DNA from: Coptis chinensis
Lineage: Eukaryota > Streptophyta > Magnoliopsida > Ranunculales > Ranunculaceae
Assembly (NCBI GenBank): GCA_015680905.1
Contig: CM027377.1
Coordinates: forward strand, 37,348,501 to 37,412,500
Direction of reading: 5' to 3'
DNA length: 64,000 bases
Part shown: piece after piece, positions 12,945-22,168 of the stretch
How the letters are laid out: each line of letters begins with the position of its first letter
Numbering within the stretch: the stretch's first letter is position 1
Notes under the pieces: model-generated
Seen by the model: the letters and a program-made list of their open reading frames with translations, nothing else
Databases searched by the model: none
What the model was told of the DNA's origin: nothing
Program-made: the position numbers and the translations under genes

Positions 12945-13301
12945 TTTAAAGTGATTTATAGAGTTATTTTACATCACTTTACAAGTAATTTGGAATCGTA
13001 ATGAAACGTCACTTCCTAAGTGATGTTAATCGGCCTTATTTATTTCACTTAAAAAGTGATGTTAAACGTTATAACATCACTTGTGGACATCGATTAAAAA
13101 GTGATGCAAAGTTATAACATCACTTGTGGACATCAATTAAAAAGTGATGTGAAGTAACATCACTTGTGGACATCGTTATAAAAGTGTTGTGGAAAACCCT
13201 GATTTTTCACGTCGCCACCATTCACATCACTCTCAAAAGTGATGTCTTATACTTTTGACATCACTTTTTAAGTGATGGGAAATGTCATTTATGTTGTAGT
13301 G
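12945..13301. repeat. CACTA right subterminal repeats and terminus
   Basis: At least a dozen copies of AAGTGATG or its complement lie within 350 bases, many as back-to-back inverted pairs such as AACATCACTT...AAGTGATG. They end in GTTGTAGTG. This mirrors the left end. Repeat density is higher here than at the left terminus. Confidence 0.8.
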
Positions 13302-13567
13302 TATCAAGGTTTGGTACTTCCTTTTTATAGAGAGTGGTGCAAGAAATTTAAATGAGTAATTAATATAATTTTCATATCTTATAGCTATGCATAGTTGCTA
13401 ATATTTTTTAGAATAATTTAATATAACGGCACCCGTTCGTAGGACACGTTCATATGATAAATCTTTTCAAGGGGAGTAGTGTATTCTTTGAGGATATGGA
13501 AACAATCAATCTGTTTTAGTGATTTGTACGCATTAATACGTAAGCCGAACGGTGATGATTTACCGAT

Positions 13568-14226
13568 AAATCACCATAAATCTAATAAAACTATTATACA
13601 AGTTAGATCGAGTTTAAAATAATTCTATTTGAAAATTACATATTAATATCCTAAACCACAAAGTGAATAGGCTATCTCAATTTGATCCCTTAGTTTCCAA
13701 GTACTTATGCACCATAATCACTGCTCATTAACGTATTTCGGTTTATTTTCAATAAAAATATATTCTGATTCAAAATTTTGGCGCTAAATCACCATAAATC
13801 TAAGAAAACTATTATACAAGCTTTAGATCGAGTTTAATATAATTCTATTTGAAAATTATGGATTAATATCCTAAACCACAAAGTGAATAGGCTATCTCAA
13901 TTTGATCCCTTAGTTTCCAAGTACTTATGCACCATAATCGTTGCTCATTAACGTATTTCGGTTTATTTTTAATAAAAATATATTCTGATTCGAAAATTTG
14001 CCATTAAATCACCATAAATATAATAAAAATATTATACAAGCTAGATCGAGTTTAAGATAATTCTATTTAAAAATTACGGATTTATATCATAAACCACAAA
14101 GTGAAGAGGCTATCTCAATTTGATCCCTTAATTAGTTTCCAAATACTTATGTACCATAATCATTGGTCATTAATGTATTTCGGTTTATTTTCAATAAAAA
14201 TATATTCTGATTTGAAAATTTATGTG
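13568..14226. repeat. 219-bp tandem repeat, three copies
   Basis: Units begin at about 13568, 13786 and 14006, each with AATCACCATAAAT, then GATCGAGTTTAA, AAACCACAAAGTGAA, TTTGATCCCTTA and ATTTCGGTTTATTTT. Spacing is 218-220 bases and the copies are roughly 90% alike by eye. The array ends about 75 bases before the 3' terminus of Helitron H1. No protein is evident; open frames across it are incidental. Confidence 0.85.
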
Positions 14227-14301
14227 AGACATTTTGTAAAGCATTTTCAGCCGACAAAATATTTAATAGATTCCGAATGTATGTCCGGGTCCAAAATCTA
14301 G

Positions 14302-16115
14302 TTTTGTAATATAGCATAAAACTATTGATCACTACACAAACTACACTTTTTCCCGATAATTTCACACTTTACTGTACTAATTGCGTTACTTGAAGTTGAA
14401 ATCCAAGCAAGGGCTAAAGAGAAACGTGACTAGCTTCCTGGAACAAAGGTACACACAACCCAATCTCGATGAAAATAAAAGCAATAAGTGGACCCCAGTA
14501 CTTTTCTCTTACTCATCATTGACTTCCCGTCTTATCTATTACCATTTTCTTTGGCGAGGGTCGATGTACCCTAGGGAAGGGGGGTTGCATATTACCCAAT
14601 TATCCAAAATTGACCCAGAACCGAAAACGTTTACAGCGGTTTTGAGTTTTAAAATAAAATATTAGACCCATTAAAAATGGTATTCAACAACCGAACAAAT
14701 AAAGAAAAGTTAAAACCAAATAGTAAAAAACCAATAGATATCCGAACCGGAACCATAACCAATTATTATGATTTAGATATTTAAATTTTAGTATTTTATT
14801 ACACTAAATTAAGACAAATTAAAATATTATAATATATAATTTTTGTTTATTAAGTGTAAAAATCTACTAAATATATATAACATATTATGATACTAGTAAA
14901 TGTGTATTATTAAATGTATGTTTTATAATATTATGTTAAATATGTGTATTATAAATGTTAATAATAATGTCAACGTCTACACGTATACTATGAATTAGTT
15001 AATACACTGAATATGTTAACTAATACGCGTGTACATACTTGATATATTGCACTTGTATATATATGATAATTAATACTTACAATGCTAACTAATAATATAA
15101 TTGTGATAGATGTGTTTATTCTATATATGACACATGTGCGTATAATATAATATATACTTACGTATTTGTAAAATACACGCGTACGTACAATTTATGAGAT
15201 TTACTTTAAGTTAAAGTTTTTAGAAAATTTTGAAAGACTATTGAATTTAAGACCATTATTTCTTTTGATAGGACAAAAATATCAGTTGCAATTGTTGTTA
15301 TCGTACTAAAACCCAACTTTAATATCGATTACCGATTGCACACGTAAAAAAAAATTAGCAATAATAATATATAACCCGAGAAGAAACCAAAACCCGAACT
15401 GAAATCGACTTAATTAATAGATATGGGTTGGAATTTTCTAAATATAAGAAAAAACCGAAAGACCTGAACCATTAGGAACGGTTAAAAATAGAACCTAAAC
15501 CGAAATCGATAAGAATCGAATTGGAACCGACCCATGAACAATCCTAGATGTACCGTCTTATTAATGGGGAAACAATTGTCCTTCTTTCAATTTTTCGCCA
15601 AATTTTAAAGTAATTCCTTATGAAATTTTATCAAAAACCAATTGATTGATAAATAATATAATATAGAAGAAGTGCGTATTTGAATTTTGAAGGTTGAAAA
15701 AAAAAATAGTTACATTTTTGTTTTATAAATTGCACTTTTATTAATTGAAATTGGTAAGAAGTATTACAATAGATAATACAATCAAGAGGAGGATGAGAGA
15801 GTACAATGACATACTACACTCGACAAAATCAACTTCTCTAGTTACCTTCGCCACCATAGCCATCATAAGACAGTATAGTTCTATCTCTTGTAGAATAAGT
15901 TCCCTATCCGAAGATAAGTGACTCAAAATGGAATTGTTCCCGTTGAGAAAACCTTGATAACCAATACCACAACAAAGCTTTAACTTCTCGTGTCACGTTG
16001 TCTGGAAACCTTGTTGTTTCTAGCTTTCTAAAATGTAGCATATGGTACTAACTTCCATAACCTATATCCATAGCCACCACACTATACTTTCGGCCACAAT
16101 TCCAACCATGCGCCA
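14302..16115. other. Intergenic, AT-rich, old hAT-like relic
   Basis: No gene is recognised. The section 14700-15556 is AT-rich and ends with repeated AACCGAAA-type runs and GACCCATGAACAATCCTA, a pattern typical of right ends of plant hAT-type MITEs; a matching left end was not found. On the minus strand, 15740-16115 continuing across the hAT insertion into 17393-17470 has coding-like stretches (for example LLNGVADQYTSSLCAAVD) broken by stops. I could not assign it to a family. Confidence 0.4.
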
Positions 16116-16123
16116 ATGTCAAC

Positions 16124-17384
16124 TAGGGGTGGGCAATGGTGCAGGTTGAAATTTAGCAATACTAAACATTTAAAGCCCTTCATATATTAAGGCGCCGGCC
16201 CACCCTAAAGTCAAGATAGAGTTCGGGTCGCCAGTCACAAGTCTAAATCTCAAGCCACGACCCCCTACCCTATGCCCTCTTTAAAGGCTTTAGGGTTCGG
16301 GCCTATATATATTTTTTTTTTACTACATCAGTTTTAAAACTCATTTATATTACAAAAATGTACAATGATCTACAAACTCAAAGTCCCACCAATTTAGTAA
16401 TAATCCTAGATAAGTCCAACAATTTAAAATGCACATCCACAATATAATTAACTGAAGTACACCGAGAGTTCAGAATTTGTTCTTCTTTGTACTCAAACCT
16501 CACTAAAATTACATTTAACATTGAAATACATAGACAAATAATTATATTATCATTTTAAAGGAAGAAGTAATAGATATAAAGAAGAAACATAATAGCTTTG
16601 GTTAAGGGTCAGGGAAGTTGTTAAACTGTTTCAAATATCATAAATTGTTTCCATAATAGATTCAAACAAATATAATATTACTTTTCTTCTAATTTAAAAA
16701 TGATTCAAGCTTTGTATGTGGAAATGAAAATATTGGCTTTTAAACAAGTGATGGAGAAAGGTTTGAGATTACAAATGTTATTTTTCTGACAAAAGTTGTT
16801 TTTTGGTTTCGATATATGTTACAAATGTCTGATATGTATTTCACTTTAATGGTGTGGAAGGAAACCTTTAGTTCTAGACTTGGCTTAGATGTGAATAAAA
16901 ATATAATGTATAAGAAGTAAGCGGGAAAAGAAATTGAGAATAATAAGTTCTGGACTTTGACTTGATGATCAAAGGAATAAAGTCTTATTTTTTATTAGGC
17001 TAGTGCTCATTGTTTTTCATGGCTGCTAAGTTGACAAGTTTTTGTTATATGAGACAAGTTATTGGAAGTACCCTTGGGTGTAAGTGATAAATTACAAAGG
17101 ATAATGTTATTTTAATTGAAAATATTTAACAAAGAGTTGGGCAATTATGGTATATGTATTTATAGTGAAAGTGTGAAACAGGGCAGTTAGGGCTTGGTTA
17201 GGGCCGGGCTAATGAGGGCTGAATTAGGGTCGGGCCTATGTTTTAGAACTTTAGACTTAACGCTGCCCTAGAAGTCATTAGGGCCGGGCCAGGCTGGCCC
17301 TAAACTCTGTGAAGGTTTTATAGGGCTTAGGGTCGGGTCGGTCAGGACCGGGTTAGGGTCGTTAGGGCCAAATTCTCACCCCTA
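16124..17384. mobile_element. Non-autonomous hAT element
   Basis: The ends are TAGGGGTG and CACCCCTA, and the flanks are a perfect 8-bp duplication ATGTCAAC (16116-16123 and 17385-17392), the hAT target-site length. Just inside, both ends carry GC-rich sequence with repeated GGGCCGGGC/AGGGTCGGG motifs. The middle is AT-rich and encodes no transposase. Its length is 1261 bp. The intact duplication suggests a fairly recent insertion. Confidence 0.88.
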
Positions 17385-17517
17385 ATGTCAACTGCTGCAC
17401 AGAGAAGACGTGTATTGGTCTGCAACACCATTCAGTAGCGCAAACCAAACATACCTCGCGGAGGGACAATTAAGGGGGAAAAAATAGTTATATGGAATAT
17501 GCAACGGGAAAAATTAA

Positions 17518-17660
17518 TCTTGAGGGGTAGCACAACTGTTCTGCCCTTGGGTTTGCTCCCCAATAGTCACCAGTTCGATTCCCCTCAATGCCACTGGCGA
17601 GGCAATACTCGGTTGAATTTCCAATTACCAGGGCCTTGGTTAGCAAATAAAAAAGACGGG
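17518..17660 (+). mobile_element. tRNA-derived SINE-like sequence
   Basis: A box-A-like motif TAGCACAACTG near 17528 and a box-B-like AGTTCGATTCC near 17571 lie about 43 bases apart, the spacing of an internal RNA polymerase III promoter. The surrounding GAGGGG...CCCCTC can pair like a tRNA T-arm, but no full cloverleaf with an anticodon arm was found. The downstream tail is A-rich. A tRNA-derived SINE is more likely than a functional tRNA. Confidence 0.5.
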
Positions 17661-17886
17661 AAAAGTTATATATGGGTCAATTAATAATCACAATTGATAC
17701 AAATATATATTATTGTCATGTTGTTTCAATTCCGCTCTTCATGGAGGAAAGAAAGACATGAAAGTCCAAATAATTCCATTACTTTGGCTATGAATGTGTG
17801 AAACTAGATTTGTTGTCCCAAAATTTGAAGTCCACAACTCCAGCTATCCCAAAAGACTACAACCCAATCTCATGTTTCCAGATTTC

Positions 17887-18558
17887 GAGAAAAAATTTGC
17901 TCCTAGGCGCTTAGGAGTGAAAAGCCTCCTAAGCACTCATCCACCACACATCTACCATTTTATTATGTATTGATTAACTCTAGTTAATTAAAATCAAACC
18001 AAATATTTATTTATTCTCTCGATCTACAAATTATTCTATTTTTTTTTTCTCTCTACAAATCTTTCATTTTTTTTTGTTTGTTTCTATAAAGAAAGAATAA
18101 CCTTACATTAAAAAAAAAAAATGAAAACTACACTAACATTTATGAAAAAACTCTTAAAATTTATCATAATTTTTAAAGAAACGTAAATGTAATTACAAAT
18201 TACAATTTTATTACAACCCAAAATACTGATGATAATAGACAATACAAAATAACTATGAGAAATTTGCGTATGTAATTGAACTAAGGAGAATCCCATTAAA
18301 AATCTGCAACACAAAATTAAAAATTAATTTGCAAAATTTTAATATTTAATTGAAATTAATAATTTATTTATTTATTTATGAAAACACACAAAAATTAAAA
18401 GATTTGTGGAGAAAAAAATAGAACGATTTGGGAGAGAGAAAATAAAATAAATATTTGATTATTTTTTAATTAACTCAAATGAATTAATAGATAAAATGAT
18501 TGTGGATGTGTGGTGGATGGGTGCTTAGGAGACATTTCGTTACTAAGCGTTTCTCCCT
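17887..18558. mobile_element. MITE with long terminal inverted repeats
   Basis: The left side reads CTCCTAAGCACTCATCCACC at about 17927 and the right side contains the complement GGTGGATGGGTGCTTAGGAG at about 18515. The inverted similarity extends about 70 bases inward from each end. GATTTC flanks both ends (17881-17886 and 18559-18564) as a probable target duplication. The interior is very AT-rich with no coding capacity. The superfamily is uncertain: long TIRs favour a Mutator-like MITE, although the visible duplication is shorter than 9 bp. Confidence 0.7.
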
Positions 18559-18999
18559 GATTTCACAGCAAAAAACAAACAACTGATGGGCTCACTAGAA
18601 TTCATCTGTTTTTGCGGAGGCAAATTGAATTTTTTTAACTAACATTTAACATTTAGATTTTAGAGTACCAAAAGTGGCAAAAGTTAATATTGGATCTTCG
18701 AAACCATAGTTTTCCAAATCGGCGAGCATCATCAACAGAAATCGCCAAAAATAAATGTACGGCGTTAATAAACCAGAAGGAAAGAAAGACCGACAACTAA
18801 CCAAGTGCTGACTGTTGCATCATTGCTTACAAAAGTCATCAACAATGATATCATCTTTCGTACCACATCAAAAATTAGAGCACATGTGTTTATAAAAATC
18901 CCACCCAACATTAAACAAGTTGCATTCCAGCAAGTTGCAAGAAATTTCACAGAAACAAATATCGTCCTCATTCATGAACCTTTCATTTCCCTCCTCACA

Positions 19000-19005
19000 T
19001 ATAAA
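19000..19005 (+). promoter_or_regulatory. Probable TATA box of the ERF gene
   Basis: TATAAA sits 67 bases upstream of the chosen ERF start codon, leaving room for a short leader of about 35-45 bases. This supports starting the protein at 19072 rather than at the in-frame ATG at 18805, which would lie upstream of the TATA box. Confidence 0.6.
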
Positions 19006-19071
19006 CCCCTCATTCCCTCCTCTCTTTCAGAAATAAATCTTCCAACTAAATATCCATCCAAAAAACAAAAC

Positions 19072-19893
19072 ATGAACTGTAACTCTGATTTTGGGTTTCT
19101 TGATTCAGTTCGTCGACACTTACTCGAAGAATCGGAAGCATCAACAACAATGAATTTCTACTCCAACGCGCCTCCGGTTTATTGTCGGAGTTCGAGTTTT
19201 AGTAGCTTATTTCCTTGCTTAACTGAAAAGTGGGGAGATTTGCCAATGAAAGTTGATGATTCGGAAGATATGTTACTTTACGGCGTACTTCGTGACGCCG
19301 TAAATGATGGGTGGATTCCTTCACTTGCTCCACATCAACAACCATACTCACCTAACTCTCCTCTTGACTCAAATTTAACAGTAACAAATATTGTTAATGT
19401 TAAATCTGAGCCTATTGAGAGATTTCAAGAACCAGCTATACTATCTACGTCTACAGGTACTATGAGTATAGCTGGTTCTAATCTGGCTCGACTACCAGAA
19501 AAAGTAGAAAAGGTAGTCAAGCCAGTAGTGGCACCCGTTAAAGGGAAGCATTATAGAGGAGTGAGGCAACGACCGTGGGGGAAATTTGCCGCAGAGATAA
19601 GGGATCCAGCTAAGAATGGTGCAAGAGTTTGGCTTGGAACATTTGAGACTGCTGAAGACGCAGCGTTGGCTTATGATCGAGCCGCTTATAGAATGCGGGG
19701 ATCGAGAGCTTTGCTTAATTTTCCACTTAGAGCTGGTATGGATGAGTCGACTCAACCGATTCCAGCCACTTCAAAACGTTCATCACCTGAGCCTACGTCA
19801 TCATCTGCGTCAGAAAATAGTTCACCTAAGAGGAGGAAAAGGGGAGTTAACTCGGTAACTCAAAGTGGTTCACGCAGTGAGTTGGCTCAATAG
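19072..19893 (+). CDS. AP2/ERF transcription factor, group IX (ERF1/ERF2-like)
   Basis: A 273-residue intronless reading frame for a nuclear DNA-binding protein of the ethylene/jasmonate-responsive ERF group IX, which binds GCC-box promoters. The N-terminus has the group motif [16 protein letters not shown], and an acidic block [17 protein letters not shown] lies at about residues 65-81. The AP2 domain spans residues 160-219 ([19 protein letters not shown] to RALLNFPL), with Ala14 and Asp19 of the ERF subfamily. A basic nuclear-localisation patch PKRRKR lies near 252-257. The start was chosen from the TATA box and family alignment; an in-frame ATG 267 bases upstream is probably leader or promoter. 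The C-terminus ends in SGSRSELAQ and lacks the acidic-hydrophobic tail (of the EVVEV...LLV type) that I recall in Arabidopsis ERF1. The gene looks intact and single-exon as usual for the family. Confidence 0.93.
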   Translation: MNCNSDFGFLDSVRRHLLEESEASTTMNFYSNAPPVYCRSSSFSSLFPCLTEKWGDLPMKVDDSEDMLLYGVLRDAVNDGWIPSLAPHQQPYSPNSPLDSNLTVTNIVNVKSEPIERFQEPAILSTSTGTMSIAGSNLARLPEKVEKVVKPVVAPVKGKHYRGVRQRPWGKFAAEIRDPAKNGARVWLGTFETAEDAALAYDRAAYRMRGSRALLNFPLRAGMDESTQPIPATSKRSSPEPTSSSASENSSPKRRKRGVNSVTQSGSRSELAQ

Positions 19894-22168
19894 GTAAGTC
19901 AATGAAAAGTGGTGATGTGGTTTGAGAGAAAAGATCTTATCTTTGCTTTTGCAACTTGCAAGGGTATTGTTTTGTTGGGATTTTGACTTTGTGAGTAAAA
20001 CATAGGGACAAATAGATCATAATGAGAGATTGTTTGGTTCTATAATGTGAATATATAAAAATGGTTTGTTATTTTATGTTTTGTCTTTTCTTATTAGTCA
20101 AATATCCGATTAAGAAGTTCAAAAACACTGAATTACAGTATGAGCAATAGTTGGATGATTGAGATGCATATGACAATGACAAACAGTGGACAATTCTGAA
20201 TTGCATTGGTGCTTTGGGGCCAAATTGACATATGTCGGCAGTAATGAATGAGATTATTCTCAACTAAACTCAAAATGTAATTCAGGAGACCGGAAAAGAA
20301 AATCCTTGCGTATTCAGCTATGAATCAGAGCTCAAGGAAAACTAAAACTGAAACAGTAAATCATAGCCCCTTGCACGTACTACTAAATATTGACAATTGC
20401 TTGGCGTTAATATTATTTCAATCAATAAGTCCATGGTCAAAGCCTATGCGTTCACATCACTTTGTGAACCCTGATGGATCTGAAATTGGAGCAGGAAATT
20501 TGCCGTTTTAGTAAGACTCGGAGAATTGAGAACGCTTAAAAATTCTAGAAACTTTTCCATGTTGAATATAGCAAAGCAAACAGGATTACTTATTCAGCTT
20601 AATCATTAAACTGGTTTTTATCTATTATATTTTTTTAATCATTTTATTTTATTTTTTTATATAGTTTGTTTTAACTACATCAAAGAAAAATCGTTACAGG
20701 AAAAGAAAAAAAAATATCGTCGACCTTTGCTTTCACATTTTCCTTTGTCTGCGGACTACAACTTGGCGAAAATTGAAAATTTATTTCTTCCACTACAATT
20801 ATAATCTTCTAGTGTTACTTGGTCCTGATCATACCCAGTTTGGGCTTTAGCAGAAGATTCTTCACAACATTTATTATTTATATGAACATGCAATAGGAAT
20901 TAAAAACACATATCTCAGAAGAAACCAAAAATTGTATGTGAATAGTTCAGGTTGCTTTTGTTGTGCTTGTCAATTGTCTTTTAAAACAATAACAAGCTTA
21001 ATATGTGAAATCTTTGAATATCTACCTAGATTAATTTTTTATGTCATAATGCTTGAAAAAACATAAAAGAAACCAAGTCAGTCGACGGGTAGCTTAGTTT
21101 ATTATGCAAAAACAAAGAACTCTAGATGACTCGAGGAATAATTAACTATATTCGTCAAGCTCAACGTGCTCTCCATGACCATACACTTAAATAAACATAT
21201 TTTCTTAGGAAAATCCCTCAGGCATCATGAGTGCTATGACATAGAAGATATGGATCTTTTCAATTTTTCTTTTGCACTAAATTCAAACATAGAAAGCATT
21301 AGAAGATCACAGTCAGGGGTACTCTTTTAGAAGTTACTGTTGATTGATCTGATTTAGTAAGATCTAAAAAGTACCACTACCCAATTCCTACAAAATCCTT
21401 GAACAAGAAAGAATGTGGCTATAGCACGAACTTGATGCTTATCAAGGAATTGCTCAAGGAAACAAGACGCATTGGACGGGCAGTTTGTGAATGTATGATT
21501 AATAAAAGTAAATTAATGCTGCTATTGCCTAAAGCTCTGTTTTTCCTATCCGTTGGGTCAATTTTTTGTCCATCTTAGATTTTGAAAACCAAATGTGAAA
21601 TGTCATTCTATACCAGCTGTTAATCTGGATATCTTACAAATACGATAATACATATTACACTATTATATAACAATAACTGTCGTCCACCCTATGCGAAATG
21701 CAGAAATTTTCAATGACCAACTGAACAACTAGTTGGATATGGTACACCCACCACTATAGACCCCATCCATTGGGTGATCCAACTAGGCCTACTAGCAAGG
21801 TAGAGAACAAATCATAGGAAACAGCAAAAAGTGTCCACATTTGCGGGGATAAAACATGACAGTCCTGGAAAGCGCAAAAACTGGATTATAATCTTTTGTG
21901 AAATTTGTATATTTTGTGGCCTGCCAGCTAAACCGATCCTGTTTTCTAATCAAGTCAAACAGAATGTATCCTGGAAAAGATAATGAGAACATTAAGAACA
22001 ATGTCATAAATGCCAAACAGAGTCTAAACTGATGTGACCACGACCAAGTTCAAATTCAGAGGAGACATTCTTTGATCAGCAAAAATCAATTATGCCAAAA
22101 TGCTGTCAACAAAAATCCAGCAAGCTGCCTGGAAAAACCATCAGTTGTCTTCCGCTCACCTTCAGTCT
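19894..22168. other. Intergenic region between ERF and CSN7
   Basis: This holds the 3' flank of the ERF gene and the 3' flank of CSN7, which converge. No further gene, repeat array or element end is recognised. A two-codon-table scan by eye found only short frames (for example 20320-20511) with no family resemblance. The CSN7 3' untranslated region presumably occupies the last few hundred bases before 22168, but no poly(A) signal could be chosen with confidence. Confidence 0.5.

Larger units (their letters stand above)
8429..13301. mobile_element. CACTA (En/Spm) transposon carrying host-gene pieces
   Basis: The left end reads CACTACAACAAAT and the right end ATTTATGTTGTAGTG, giving inverted termini that begin with CACTA. 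The flanks are a 3-bp TAT duplication (8426-8428 and 13302-13304). The interrupted sequence is continuous with block A, whose uninterrupted site lies at 3194-3196. Both sides carry dense subterminal repeats of ACATCACTT and AAGTGATGT, the usual transposase-binding architecture of CACTA elements. No transposase (TNPD/TNP2) frame is found, so the element is non-autonomous. Its interior holds a fused GDT1-like and receptor-like-kinase fragment plus a second CACTA-like start. The element is 4873 bp long. Confidence 0.92.
4678..14301 (+). mobile_element. Helitron H1, non-autonomous, with nested CACTA
   Basis: The 5' end begins TCTACTATCTATA directly after an A. The 3' end is GTCCAAAATCTAG directly before a T, matching Helitron insertion between A and T without target duplication. 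A decayed hairpin (CCGAATGTATGTCCGG) lies just before the 3' CTAG. Both ends are shared with a second copy, H2, in this window: the 5' 60 or so bases include CTAAAG[C/T]AGAGACC and GTGGC[A/G]CTCTAATATG, and the 3' 60 bases include AAAATATTTAA. No Rep/helicase or RPA coding is seen, so it is non-autonomous. The element is 9.6 kb as it stands, about 4.75 kb without the nested CACTA. Minisatellite block B and a three-copy 219-bp repeat make up most of the interior. Block B could be native cargo or a further nested insertion. Confidence 0.75.

Noticed and set aside
17518-17600. Functional tRNA gene
   Set aside because: Box-like motifs are present, but no complete acceptor and anticodon stems could be folded.
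18805-19071. In-frame upstream extension of the ERF protein by 89 residues from an ATG at 18805
   Set aside because: A TATA box at 19000 lies inside it, the sequence has no family similarity, and group IX ERFs start at the DFGFLDS-type N-terminus.
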